A DNA stretch of 64,000 bases from Tupaia tana (taxonomy: Eukaryota > Chordata > Mammalia > Scandentia > Tupaiidae), in assembly GCA_026018925.1 (NCBI GenBank), contig JAKSZU010000004.1, positions 9,830,017 to 9,894,016 on the forward strand. Direction: 5' to 3'. Positions 21,381 through 32,539 of this stretch are shown in pieces (the stretch's first letter is position 1; every line of letters starts with the position of its first letter). The position numbers and the translations under genes are program-made. Below the pieces are notes generated by a model that saw nothing but the letters and a program-made list of their open reading frames with translations, searched no databases and had not been told where the DNA came from.

Positions 21381-21776
21381 TATTGGGAGCTTTCAAAAAG
21401 TTCATGAAAAATGTGTCTTATGATAAAACTTTGCTGGGATCAGCAGTTAGCGTAATGGCTATGTCACTGAACTCCCATGTAGCCGACTGGTTTGTGTCCT
21501 GGACCTGGTGGCTTAAACTCACGCTGGGCGCGTGTGCATGCGTGCCCAAGATCCTGAGAGGAGAAAGGAGGAGAAGGGATTGTGGCATGGCCATCCACCC
21601 TGGGGGGGTGATTTCTTGCTTTCTGTCTCTCTGTCTCTCTTTCTGGTGAGTGCACACGCCATATAGCAAAAATCTCTCTCTCAAAAAAAAAAAAAAACTT
21701 TGCATGGATTTTAAACTTTTTTTGCACCAAAATGAACTCATAACTTTGTTCTTATTGTTGTTGTCATTGGATTTCA
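21381..21776. mobile_element. MITE-A copy 3, split by a SINE-A
   Basis: Left half 21381-21434 (TTTCAAAAAGTTCATGAAAA, TCTTATGATAAAACTTTG) and right half 21698-21776 (GCATGGATTTTAAACTTTTT, GCACCAAAATGAACTCATAA) rejoin into one MITE-A when the SINE is ignored. The right terminal repeat is decayed. Confidence 0.8.
21435..21693 (+). mobile_element. SINE-A copy 6, nested in MITE-A
   Basis: Head GGGATCAGCAGTTAGCGTAA, family body, CT tract and A tail. AAAACTTTGC occurs at 21425-21434 and 21694-21703 as the target-site duplication, inside MITE-A copy 3. A donor-like GGTGAGTGCAC has its GT at 21646-21647. Confidence 0.95.
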
Positions 21777-23194
21777 AGAGAAATTAAATTGAAATGCCAC
21801 CACGTGGTATCTTTAAGAAGAAATCTTCCAGATCATACTTGCTTAGTGGTTAGGTAGAATTCCACTGTGTAAAGGTGGCAACATTCCATTTACTAAAATT
21901 CTCTATTGAAGGCATTTCTGTTTCCTTTTCTTCTATTTTTCTTTCTTTCTTTTTAAAAATATGAACGGTGCAGTGGTGAATATCCCCAGCTTTGTCCAGT
22001 TGCCCATACTGTATTTTGAAGAACTAGAGAAGAGCTTCAGAGAGGTTTGTGGTTGGGAATTTAGGTCCTAGCAGATCTGGGAACAGGCTCAGCTCCGAGA
22101 AGCCTGCTGCTGGCATGCTGTCTCTCCATCTCAGGAAGGTCCCTGCCACTGCCCATCCTCTCTAATTGTACCGCTTCCTCTTGGGGTCCATGTTCTTGTA
22201 GATTCAGCCCCTGTTCTCAGAGGGATTAACTATAAGAGGATTTCTGTGCAGTTTTTCTCCTGGATTCACACAGAAGGACTTAGATAAGTCTTGGCTTATG
22301 GGGCCTTAATGGGCCATTAGGGGAAACTGGAACATCTGGGGCCAGCCCTAAGCAGAGGAAGGCATCAGGGAGCCTGGACATGCCTGGGAGGGCGTTCCAG
22401 CCCCTTCAACATCCTCATCAAAGGGAGACCCCAGGGCTCTGGGCTGTTTATGCAACCCTGGTGCTTGCACTTCCTTAAATGGGGGATCAGCCCTTTGGAG
22501 ACATTCACACATGAATAGCACGTAGCAGGACTTACTGTGTACCGAGGGCTGGCTCCGCAGGCATGTGGCTTGCACAGATCTGTGTGAGTGGGAGGGCCTG
22601 AGCCTGGTTTAATGTTCTCCTGTTGCCTCTGGAGATTGTCCATTATGTTTGCACAAGAGGCCTGAGTTTTCACTTTGTGCTGGGCCTTGATTAAATGGCG
22701 GGTCCTCCAGGTGCCGTGCAGAGAACTGAGCTTCTGCATCTGGGCTGGCTCTGAGGCTGCCTCAGTGAAACAGAGAGCAGGACCTGAGGGCTGCTGGGCT
22801 GGGAGTCCACGGTTCTGCAGCGGCAGGCAGGGCAGCCTTGCGAGAGCACGGCAGCAGGCCCATGCAGCAGGACAGACAGGGGGACACCTGGACAGGGTGA
22901 TACCTTGTGGTCTGGAGCCACAACTGGTCAGACTGCAGACTGGTCATCCTGCATCCAGATGAGCTGGAGGCCCCCAGGCTGCACCTCAGGGGCAGATGCA
23001 TGCACGTCCAACCTTCTTGGACCCCAGCGGCTGGTGGAGGCTGATAGAGAACAAGGCTCCTACCAAGCTCTCCCTGCATTTTGCCCCCATCACCATCGCA
23101 TCATCCAGCAGTTCATCCTAACTGAGGCTGGAAGCCAGCTCCTCTCTCCCTCGCCAAGCCTCTCTCTTTTCTCTTTCTTCTGTTTTATTAGCTG
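21777..23194. other. Unassigned, mostly unique DNA
   Basis: 21780-21990 is AT-rich and may be an antisense L1 scrap (TCTATTGAAGGCATTTCTGT). The rest is unique and GC-medium, with opposing ORFs up to 124 codons and no known motif. Confidence 0.4.
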
Positions 23195-23520
23195 CACGCA
23201 CACAAAAAAGATTTTTATTACTCAAATGAGCTCTCAGCACGTCTGCTAATACACTCCTAATGGGTTTTAAGACTTAAAAGCAACAGCACGGATCACCATT
23301 TGCCTGCTCAGCAAGATTTGCCTGGTGGGAGGGCAGGACGAGGGAGGGAGGAGGCAGGGGACTGGAGCTACCTCTGTTGGCCAGAACCACCATGCAAATG
23401 AGCTGGGACGCGGTCCCGACATATTCAGTGGATCAGAGCAGCTTCTCGTTCACATGTGCAAATTAGATTAATCAGACCAGACGGAGAAAGAGGGGAATAA
23501 TAATGCCGTTACTAAGGACA
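23195..23520. other. Enhancer-like unique block
   Basis: A non-repeat block with clustered developmental-type motifs: CTAATACACTCCTAATGGG, TTTTAAGACTTAAAAG (a near-palindrome), the POU octamer ATGCAAAT at 23392-23399, and GCAAATTAGATTAATC at 23458-23473 with two homeodomain cores. A GC/GA-rich segment splits it at 23325-23365. No coding frame stands out. The regulatory role is inference. Confidence 0.4.
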
Positions 23521-24585
23521 CGCTGGCACCCGTGGGGCACACAGGAGCCGTACCTGGATGGGAATTCATCTCTGGGCGACCAGTCGCCACCTGGCCTTCC
23601 TCACCCAGCCGGTCTGCGGGGTCCATGTCTTCCAGGTGACCCGCCTCGGCAACCTCCGCTCTGCTCGTTGGGTCCGGCCTGAGCAGGTAGATTCCAAGGC
23701 ACAGTGAGTGAGGAGATGGAGGTGAATCCAGATCTCCACTGCCTCTGGGTGCCTGGGCTGAACGTTCACACAGGCCAGGCTCAGACAGTGTGGACCGAGG
23801 GCTCAGGGCATGGAACCCGGAGTGCAGAGACTGGCTCGGGCCCTCACCCTGCTCGACCTTGGGGACTTCAGTTCCTGCAGGTGCCAGTGACAACTCCCTC
23901 AAAGGGCTGCTGGGGAATAGATGGCTAATAGCTCCGAGGGCAGTGCCCATGTACTAGCTATGGCCTGCTGTTTTCTTTCTTTCTCCTTCCTCCCTTCCTC
24001 CCATCTTTCCTTCTCGCTGCCTCCCTGATTTCCTCTTCTCTCCTTTTCCCCACCTTTCCTTTTTAAAAATGGAATCAGTTCCAGTTTTCTCAGTTGATTC
24101 AGAGACTCGAGTCCACAGTTTCTCTAATTCAGTCTTCCAAGAGAGGCACACAAACCCATCCCACCCAAAGATGGTGCCTCTGGAAACTCCAGCTGCCTGC
24201 CTGGAGGAGTAACCCTCGCTGGGCAACCTTTCCTTCCTATATTTGCAAACTCCTGTCCTCCTCCTCAGGACTTGGCTCAGCCTCTTGTTGGCCCAGCTTT
24301 CTTCTCTGTAGCCCCAGGATGGTCAGGACCCACTGCCAAGATGTTCTGCTCCTTCCCCGCGTGCCTGCCCTGACAGCTGATACATGCAGAACACACACAC
24401 CTATGCCAGGACCTGCAGGCAAAGAGGTGTTCGTGGAGAAGTGAGGGCAGAGGGGCTCAAAGCTTGACATGGTGTGGCTTTTCACCATCCTTCAGCATCT
24501 TTTCATCCCTCTGTGCGTTTATTCCAACAGGCAACGTGTGTCCTGTGTAGGGGCAGGAAGAAGAGATGGCAGAGACAGCCCGAGG
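23521..24585. other. Unassigned DNA with a pyrimidine tract
   Basis: Mostly unique. A weak MIR-like region may lie at 23690-23880 and an L2-like patch near 24240-24360. ORFs overlap on both strands without motifs. Confidence 0.35.
23967..24063. repeat. CTTT/CCTT polypyrimidine tract
   Basis: Almost unbroken C/T over 95 bp. On the opposite strand it opens a Glu/Lys/Arg/Gly-rich frame, which is therefore an artefact. Confidence 0.8.
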
Positions 24586-24745
24586 GTGTGGTAATTGCAC
24601 ACAGCTCTGATTACCAGAGAGGCTGAGCATCTTTTCATGTTTATCTGGCATTTCTGTTTCCTCCCCTGTGAGTTTCCTGTCCACCTCCTTTGCCTGTTTT
24701 CTTGGGTCATTTGCATTTTTCTTCCGTCTTCAGTCATTCGCAGGA
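24586..24745 (-). repeat. L1 fragment, antisense
   Basis: GATTACCAGAGAGGCTGAGC followed by ATCTTTTCATGTTTATCTGG and TTGGGTCATTTGCATTTTTC is the antisense L1 3' signature. Confidence 0.7.
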
Positions 24746-27009
24746 GCCCTGGACGCTGTGAGGGCACCTGCCCCCTGCTTGTTATGTCCAACGTGCATAT
24801 TTCCTTCCAGTGGGCTGCTTGTCCCTACAGTGTCAACCTCGGCCAGGCAGGCCCCAACCCCAGTGTGCACAGCTGTAGCGGTGGTTGGGGTGACGCCTGG
24901 GAATGATACCTGCCAGGTACACATCGTCAGAAAAGCCTAGGTGAACCACTGCTGCAGGTTATGAGTACACACACCTGGACTTCGGAGTTTTCAGAGCTTT
25001 GCTTTTCCTATTTCCAATAAGTCAGTTTCTTTCCCAGTTGAAAAGAGAACAGAGATATGGTAAATTCTCACAGCCCTGTTACAGCTGGGAACTGAAAACA
25101 AACAAAATCATTAGAGAGTGATCCAGGACTTGGGGTTGGCGAGATTGCTGCCATGGGTTTCTTTTTCCTGAGAGCTAAGCAGAGCCTGTGGGCTCTGGAG
25201 GATTGCACGGGCCTTGATCATATATGGGTCATGATCTGAAGGCGAATTACAGAGACAAAATCCCACCAGCAGGCGGCCAGGCAGTGGCTTTTGTTCCTAA
25301 ATTGCTGGTTGATAGAAAATGCAGTCTAGAGAGACAGGGTCCGGTGTGGCTGAGCCCAGGCCTGGAGCCAGCAGCCCTGCCTGAAGCAGTCCTTGGCAGC
25401 CTTAGACGGTGACCCTGGAGCAGCTCTGCAGATGTGGGCTGAGAATGGATGACGCCCACCTCGGTAAAGCCAAAGCGCCCACACAGCTAAATAGCTTGGG
25501 GCAGTCATTCTGCAGAAGCCACAGCAGCACCAAGTAGTGTGAGTCTGACCTCTGTGGGTGTCTTCCTGGATCCACTCTTGGAGAACTTATAGTCCTGGGG
25601 AGCGTTTCTCCTCCTCTCCGTCACTGAGAGGCACGTTTACCAGGCACCTGTTATGCTCAGAATTGATGGGTGCTCGTGACCAGCTGGTCTAGGTGAAGCC
25701 TGGGAGGTGGCACTCTGAGCCCACCAGTGGGTGGGAGGGAAGGTGGTTTTAGGGCAGAGGTTCCAGGATGAAGGCCGTGTTAACTAACAACTAACTAAAT
25801 CTGTTCTTCCCGATGAATGTTGATGGGACATCTGTTGTGTGTCAGGTACTGGGTTGGGCTCTGGAAATATAATGGGAAACAGAAACAGGTGGAATCTTTC
25901 CTTTTGTGGATGGTAAAGAGAAAGCAAGAGACAGACATGAATCAAGGAACTCTAGATACATGGGAGGACCCTGAGGAGACTCCTCAGGGAGCAGTGCATG
26001 CTGCTGTGAGCACGAGATGAGGACAACAGGTCTAGCGGGGCCCGTGGTCACTGACCCTGGCTCTGCAGGGAGAGGGAGTCACAGGGGGCAGGGTGGGTAT
26101 TCCGTGCTCAGCGGGCTTCACCCTCTGTCACTCGTTTCCCTCCTTCCCCTGCTCACCTGCTCAACTGACTCATCCCTTAACCCAGAGCATGCTGCGTGGG
26201 TCCAGTGGTCACTACGTCCTGCTGATTCTACCTCCAAAAAGTCCCTTGAATCTAACCTCCTCTTTTCAGAAACCTTCACTGTCTCCATCCACTGACAAAA
26301 GCCTTCTTAATAGAACATGGTCCTTATTCATTTAACCAACCCCTTTGGCAGGTGGTTATGAGCTAAACACTGAGGAGGACATTGACTTACCAGGGAGAAG
26401 GTCCTGTGTTTCTTGGAGCATAACTGGAAGATACAATATGGATACAAGGGGTGGGTGAGGACGGCCATTGCAGATGAACAAAGAGCAGAGTTAGGTGTTG
26501 CCAAGGGGTATGAGGCTTAAGAGAAGGTAACTGGGTGGGAAACTGGGAGAGGAACTTGGCAGCAGTGTTTTGTTAGTGTGGTGGGAACAGATAAAAACTG
26601 GGTAACATGGAATTGAGTCGTGAGAGCCATAGGCAAGAGGATGGATTTGTATGGTATGTTTGGTATGTTTGGTCAGTAAGAAGAGCAAAGCAAGATGATA
26701 GCTGGAGGAAGTAGGAGCAGTGAAGAAAAGATGAAGAGAGAGGGAGAGGGAGACAGAGGCTGACTGAGGATGCAAGAAGGGTGGGCTTGCCAATAGGGAA
26801 AAGCCCAGGAGAAACAGGATTGTCTGAGGTGGCCTAGATGGGGTTGAAGCCCAAGCCCAGAGGGGCACCTTGGGCAGGAGGAGGAAAGCCCTTTCTTAGA
26901 GAGGAGGTAGCAGAAGTTGGCCACATGTGGGAATCTCTGAGATAGAAGCAAGGTGAGGGAGGAAGCTGGTTTGACCCCACCAGTCCTGTAAGCCAAGTTC
27001 TTAATTGAT
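24746..27009. other. Unassigned, with old dispersed repeat
   Basis: 25780-26090 (TGTTGTGTGTCAGGTACTGG) and 26310-26990 (TGGTTATGAGCTAAACACTG, then purine-rich) read like parts of the long interspersed repeat also seen at 32540 and 62610. 24750-25780 shows nothing I can name. No gene. Confidence 0.35.
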
Positions 27010-28015
27010 GAAGGTAAATATGTTAATATTATATTTTGCTATGAAATTTTTAAAAAATGCCGACATCTCCAGAATGAAAAAGTTTCCTTCACCTGCCCTT
27101 TCCACATGCAGCCTTCAGAGATTTTCAGGGTTTAGAGCTTGAGGTGTAACTGTCTAGATCTTTTTGCACACATTTGTGGCATTGTGCAAATATCTGGGTA
27201 GTGAGATAACATAGTCGTAGACTCAGGCACGTGTTTATATATATCACACGTATACATCTGCACACCCAGACACAGTTGTACTTTCTCACATAAATGGGAT
27301 AATACAAAATGTACTATTCTGAAGCTTGCTTTATTTTGTATTTCTTCAGTACTCTTTAAAGCTCTTTCTATATTCATAATCTTTCTTCTTGCGGGCTGTA
27401 TAGATTTTGTGCCCTGAGTTATCTAACTATTTTACTGATGGACATCTAAGTTGCTTCTGGTGATCTCCATTGAAAGCAGTAGCACCTGATGGCTGGAAGC
27501 ACTGTTGTCCATGCGGTTGTGAGCTTCAGTGAGAATGTCTGTCAGATGCAGTGTGGAGTGGGGCTGAGGAGCTGTGGAATTGTCGGGGAAGAGGGTACGC
27601 AGGCTGCCGTGCCGATATTGTCCCATCATCTGCCCTGAGCCATTCCAATTTAGATTCCCACCAGCAGCACAGGTCGACTCCCTTCCCCTCTCCCAACACT
27701 CCATTTTTCTGTTTTTTAGTTTCTGCCAATGTGGTTGTCAAATAATGCCCTCTCATTACTGTTTGGGTTTGCATTCTGATTATGAATGAGGTGCCTCTTT
27801 TCCTATGCTTATCCTCCATTTGTTTTTGTTTGGTTTTATTTTTTTGAGCGAATTACCTTCCTATTGCCTCCCCCTATTGGGTCATTTGCCTTTTTCTGTA
27901 TACTTGGAGGTTTTCATATATTCTGGGTATCTGTCCATTATGTGGACAGATTGTGACTTTTCTTCCTAATCTATGATTTGTATTTTTAACTGTATTTTGA
28001 GGCCCATCTTAGAGA
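27010..28015 (-). mobile_element. Old L1, antisense, interrupted
   Basis: Antisense L1M phrases: TTTCTCACATAAATGGGATA at 27283, GATTCCCACCAGCAGCACAG at 27653, TATTGGGTCATTTGCC and ATATTCTGGGTATCTGTCC near 27918. 27470-27620 does not fit L1 and may be an older or inserted segment. Confidence 0.7.
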
Positions 28016-28040
28016 TAAAGAAACAAAGAGAAAAAGACCA

Positions 28041-28313
28041 TTTTTATTTATTTATTTATTTATTTTTTGGAGAGGTTTTTGCTATAGGGCGCATGTGTTC
28101 ACCAGAAAGACAGAGACAGAGACAGAAAGTGAGTCACCCCCCGGGGAGGGGGGGTGGCCACACACAATCCTGTCTCCTCCATTCTCTTCTCGGGGTCTTT
28201 GGCACGCACACACGTGTACCCGGCGTGAGTTTAAGCCACCGGGTCTGGGACTCAAGCTGCAATTGACTACATGGGAGTCCAGCGACATAGCCATTACGCC
28301 AACTGCTGGTCCC
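28041..28313 (-). mobile_element. SINE-A copy 7
   Basis: Reverse copy with a TTTA-type tail, GAGAGGTTTTTGCTATAGGG, the C/G near-palindrome (CACCCCCCGGGGAGGG) and the tRNA-like end AGCCATTACGCCAACTGCTG. It sits back to back, same orientation, with SINE-B copy 1. Confidence 0.95.
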
Positions 28314-28552
28314 TGAGAATTTTTAAAATTTATTTGCTTCTTTCTTCCGTGACTAGAGAGACAGAGTCAGAGAGACGGCACCCTCACCGGGGGCCTGACA
28401 CCTCTATCCAGCCCCAGCCTTGGTTATCCTGGGGTCATGGGCACCTTCATGCCTGGTGTGTACAGGGAGGTCTTAAGGCACAAATCCAGAACCTTCTCAT
28501 GTGGGTCAGCCTCACAGAGCATCACGTTGCCACTGTGCCACCGCCTGACCCA
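28314..28552 (-). mobile_element. SINE-B copy 1
   Basis: A different SINE read on the minus strand. From its head: GGGTCAGGCGGTGGCACAGT, then GTGATGCTCTGTGAGG, a body with AAGACCTCCCTGTACACACC, a short CTCTGTCTCTCTAG tract and an AAATAAATTTTAAAA tail. The body matches 43555-43781 and not SINE-A, so it is a separate family with a related tRNA-like head. Confidence 0.8.
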
Positions 28553-29027
28553 GAGAGATCATTTAAATGACTTGCCCAGGCTCCCTCTGACCAAAGCTCT
28601 TTTCTGACTCCTGGTGTCCTTTCTAGCAGATCCAGTGTTCTGCAGAGCAGCAGGGCTGTGTCTGGCCCCTGGCTCCCATTTAGGGTGAGGGTGATTTGTA
28701 CAAGTGCACACACCCCCAGGAGTGAGCCACCTTATATCAAGCATTGGGGCTGGCCTAGGTAGGGAGACTGTGGTGACATCTGCTCAGTTCTGCTCCGTCT
28801 CTTCTATCTCTCTTTCGTATTCCAGTGGGAGGACTCCAAAGATTTCCCAGCCCATAGTCCAAGTTTGCTTAGGACATGCTGTTGTAAATGAAAGGGTCTC
28901 CAACTGTGTTCTCTGGAGCCCTACAAGCTCAAGGAGAATGTGAAGAGGATTTTGACTTTGGGTTCAGTAGGGTTCGAGACTTTGAATAAGGTTGCTGGAT
29001 GGTGCAATTAGAAATATAAGATACCCA
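28553..29027. other. Unassigned DNA
   Basis: Nothing recognised; small ORFs only. Confidence 0.4.
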
Positions 29028-29275
29028 GGTCAGCCCGTGGTGTGGTGATTAGGCCAGCTGGATCCCACAGAGCTGACCACATGGTTCGAGTCTTGGACCC
29101 GGCAGCCGGAAAGGCACTCTGGGCATATGTGCATGCATTCCCAGAATCCTGAGAAGGGGAGAAATGGAGGAAAAGTGATTGTGGGAGTGACCATTTCCCA
29201 TGGGTGGTGCTTTCACTCTCTCTGTTTCTCTTCCTGGCAAGTGCATGTGCTCTGGCAAATTAAGAAAAGAAAGAA
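29028..29275 (+). mobile_element. SINE-A copy 8
   Basis: Head GGTCAGCCCGTGGTGTGGTG, B-box-like GGTTCGAGTCTTGG, body CCCAGAATCCTGAGAAGG, CT tract and a mixed A/G tail. Moderately diverged. Confidence 0.9.
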
Positions 29276-29334
29276 ATGAAACGCAAGACTCCCGTGAACT
29301 AACATCTCCCTATTCACCCTTCACCTGCAACCCA

Positions 29335-29515
29335 CCCCAGCCTCTGCTTCCATGAGAATAACTTTTTCAGTTTCTACATCTGAGTCAAAACACGTGCTTT
29401 TTCTTTGTTTTATGCCTGGCTTGTTTCACGTAATGCAGTGCTCTTCAGGCTTATTTATGTTGCCTTGAGTGATAGGGTTTTATTCTTTTTAAATGGCTGA
29501 ACAGTATTCTATTTA
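29335..29515 (-). repeat. L1 fragment, antisense
   Basis: TTTATGCCTGGCTTGTTTCACGTAATG (in parts) and TTTTAAATGGCTGAACAGTATTC mark an antisense L1 3' region, broken at 29516 by a sense L1. Confidence 0.65.
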
Positions 29516-29790
29516 CTAAACTACAGTTAGCTAAGAGGAAGATGTTCTAGTGTTCAATAGCAAAATAGGCTACCTACAGTTAACAATCATTTGCTGTATA
29601 GATCAAAACAGATAGAAGATTTTGAATGTTTCCAACAAATAATAATGGTAAATATTTGAGATGATGAATATGTTAATTACCCCAATTCGATCATTACACA
29701 TTGAATTCATGTACTGAAAAATCACATCGTACCCTATAAATATACATAATTATTATGTGTCAATTAAAAATAATAAAAATACTGTAACCT
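29516..29790 (+). mobile_element. L1 3' terminal fragment, sense
   Basis: The L1MA/MB-type 3' terminus is clear: ACCTACAGTTAACAATCATT, GATTTTGAATGTTTCCAACA, GATCATTACACATTGAATTC, ACCCTATAAATATACATAAT, then an A-rich end. It is 5' truncated and sits inside antisense L1. Confidence 0.85.
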
Positions 29791-30060
29791 AGTTAACTTT
29801 GAATTCCACGTAATTGACAAATACTTTTTATACTATAAATAGTTCCCATATAATAATCTAACATAAGTATGCACCATGCAATATTTACTTATTCAAAAAA
29901 ATTATTCATTGATTATCTGAAATCCTGTATTTTATCTGGCAACTTAACCTGGAGGAAGGACAGGGGCAACTGAATGGGCTCAGGTAAGCTCACCCTGGTC
30001 TTAATCAAGGAGTGATACTTTTAAATGTATTAAATTTTTAGACTTCAGATTTTAAGGTAC
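29791..30060. other. Unassigned AT-rich DNA
   Basis: No gene; possibly old LINE. Confidence 0.35.
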
Positions 30061-30311
30061 AGGGCCAACTGGTGGCATGGTGGTTAAGGTGCTGGACTCT
30101 TACATGGTCGACTGTGGCTTGAGGCCTGGACCCGGCAGCTTGAAAAATCACACCAGGCATGTGTGCCCAAAATCCTGAGAGGAGAATGAAGAAGGGATTG
30201 TAGTATGTCCATTCCCCCGGGGGGACGTTTCTTACTTTCCTTCTCTCTTTCTCTCTCTGGTGGGCACATGCGCCTTATGACAGAAACCTAAAAAAAAAAA
30301 AAAAAAAAAAA
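30061..30311 (+). mobile_element. SINE-A copy 9
   Basis: Head AGGGCCAACTGGTGGCATGG, family body, a C/G palindrome reading TTCCCCCGGGGGGACG, CT tract and a 21-A tail (30291-30311). The internal body is slightly shorter than in copy 2. Confidence 0.95.
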
Positions 30312-30789
30312 GTGTAAAGTGCAAAGAGATCAAGAAACTTGGCAGAGTTGGAATTTGGATCAAAGTGTGTCGAAAAGAAGAGCTCATGATTTTCCTAAGT
30401 GCCCTGAGTTTGGGGAGGCCAGTTTTCTTCACGGCTGTCTCTGCACTGAGGGAGAAATGGCACGGTAACAGCAAAGGGTGAGAGAAGATAGGCCTGCCTT
30501 AGCGGGGCTCCAGGGGAGACGACAGCATGAGGGGACCGAGGGAGAGAGAGGAATGTGTGTTTCCTGCAAGACTCTTATTGCCTTAAATGGAGTGAATCCA
30601 CATTAATTCAAATTAAATAACGTTTTAATTGGCTCTAACTCCGTTTCCAGGAGTGAGTTCACAGCCCACGTATGGGTCTGTGGGCCTCTGATGACTCCTT
30701 ATCTTACATCAGTGCTCGTCCTGGCACTGTCGGGGTGCTGATTTCCAGGGCTACCATCTTCATGGAGATGTGGTGAAGACCGTGCAGCT
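30312..30789. other. Unassigned, with a homeobox-motif cluster
   Basis: Unique DNA. 30590-30660 has ACATTAATTCAAATTAAATA and GTTTTAATTGGCTCTAACTC, a dense set of ATTA/TAAT cores that may mark a conserved element. No coding frame. Confidence 0.3.
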
Positions 30790-31583
30790 TGATGAGTTTT
30801 GACAAGTCTAGGCACCTCCCTCCCTACCTACTACCGACCAAGACGTATTTATTTCCATTACCCCAAAGGTTTCTCGTGCTGCTTCTTGGCCACCCCCACC
30901 CCAACTCCAGGTCACTGATCTGTTTTCTGTCACGTCACACTAGATTTGTTTTTCCTAGAGTTTCCCTTATGTAACCATACCATGGAATCATAGAACACAT
31001 ACTGTTTTGTGGCCGACTTCTTTCAAGATAACGATTATGAGAGTCATCCATGTTGTTATATGTATTGGCATTCCATTCAGGTTCAGTCATGAAGAATATT
31101 CAGTTATGCTAATGTTCAAAGATTTGTCTATCTATTCACTTGGATCGTTTCAAGTTTTGCATTAGTAGAAATGGTTATCTTTTGAATAAACGTCTATATA
31201 TAAGTCTTTGTGTAGACTTACATTTTTATTTCTCTTGGGCAAATGTCCAGGAATGAAATGACTTGGTCATGTAGTAAGTGTATTATTAACTTCATAAAAT
31301 ATTGCTCAACTGTTTTCCAAAGAGGTAATACCATGAACATTCCCATCAACAAGGTATGATGGTCATACCCTTGTTAAAATCTGGTATCCTGTCTTCTGAA
31401 TTTTAACTATTCTAATGGTGTGTATCTTATTGTGGTTTTAATTTGTAATTCCCTGGTGGCCAGTGATGAAAACCATCTCTTTTTGTGTGTTTATTAATCT
31501 TTTTTGGATATTGTATATTCACGTTTTCTGCCCTTTTTTAGGTTGAGTTGTCTGTCTTCTTATTAATGAATTATAAGATTATA

Positions 31584-31662
31584 CAAGGGGACTTCAAAAG
31601 CTTGCAGAAAAATGAAATGAAAAGATCATATGATTTTTTCCATGAATCTTAAAGTCTCCTAT
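31584..31662. mobile_element. MITE-A copy 4, internally deleted
   Basis: TA at 31582-31583 then CAAGGGGACTTCAAAAGC, with the inverse end CCATGAATCTTAAAGTCTCC. Almost only the two terminal repeats remain (about 79 bp), making a hairpin. It abuts copy 5. Confidence 0.75.
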
Positions 31663-31778
31663 TATGTGTGTGTTCATGGAAAATGTATCTTATGAAAGAA
31701 ACTGTACATGTATTTCAAAACTTTTTGTACCAAAATAAACTCACACTTTCATTTCATTTCCATGAACTTTTTGAAGGT
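31663..31778. mobile_element. MITE-A copy 5, reverse orientation
   Basis: GTTCATGGAAAATGTATCTT, CATGTATTTCAAAACTTTTT, GTACCAAAATAAACTCACAC and CCATGAACTTTTTGAAGG follow the family in reverse. The left terminus is missing its first 12-15 bases where it meets copy 4. Confidence 0.8.
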
Positions 31779-32015
31779 AATGTGCACGCATGCACGCAGG
31801 TGTGTGGAGAGAGAGAGATTTTTGCCTGTTTCGATGCTATGAAGGTTTTTCTCTTGCCTTTGTCTAGAAATGCCACAGCTTTAGCTTGTACATGGGGTGC
31901 GATCCATTCTGAGTTACTGGGGTGTTATGGGTGCAGTAAGGTTGAGGTTAATTTTTTGCATGTGGATACCCAGTTGCTCCAGTGCCATTGGTTGAGAAGA
32001 CTGTTTTGATTAAGA

Positions 32016-32539
32016 TGTAGATGTAACGTGATTACCTGTCAGCTCTTTAGTTTTTTACACTTTCTTTCCCTCAATCAGCAAGTATCTGTTGAGTTTCTGC
32101 AACATGTCGGTTGCTGTTTTGAGGTCTGGGCTTCAACCATGAGTAAGGTGGAACGTATCCCTGCTCTCATGGAGGTCAAGGTCTAGCTGCAGAAGACAAT
32201 CAGCAACTTGACCCACACCAGGCCCTGAGAGGAAGCAGCGGCAGGACATGCCCGAGTGGGCAGGGAGGGCAATGCTTCTCAGAAGACTAGACAGGGACCT
32301 GAGGATAGGAGGCAGCAGGGACTCACAAATCTGCATTTAACAGAAAAGCCCATCACCAGTGCCTCCCGTCAGCAGCCCAGCTTCTCAGAAACCCTGGGTC
32401 TACTCTGTGGCAGGGCCCCTGCAGAGCCAGTTGGGTGTCAGGTGGGTCTCTTCCATGCATTGGCTGCTCTGGCCTCTGCTCACAAAGAGGGATTTTGCTG
32501 GAAGTGATTTGGAATGACCTTAACAGATTTCGCCCCTTT
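32016..32539. other. Unassigned, possible old dispersed repeat
   Basis: 32070-32230 (AGCAAGTATCTGTTGAGTTT, CTGCTCTCATGGAGGTCAAG) looks like the left part of a common old mammalian repeat. No gene. Confidence 0.35.

Larger units (their letters stand above)
30790..32015 (-). mobile_element. Old L1, antisense, interrupted by MITEs
   Basis: Antisense L1ME-like order: AAGTCTAGGCACCTCC, TAACCATACCATGGAATCAT, TTCTCTTGGGCAAATGTCCA at 31233, CCATCAACAAGGTATGATGG, then, after the MITE insertions at 31584-31778, CAGTTGCTCCAGTGCCATTG near 31971. No intact frame. Confidence 0.8.

Noticed and set aside
23960-24226. Lys/Glu/Arg-rich minus-strand protein
   Set aside because: The charged stretch is just the complement of a polypyrimidine tract.
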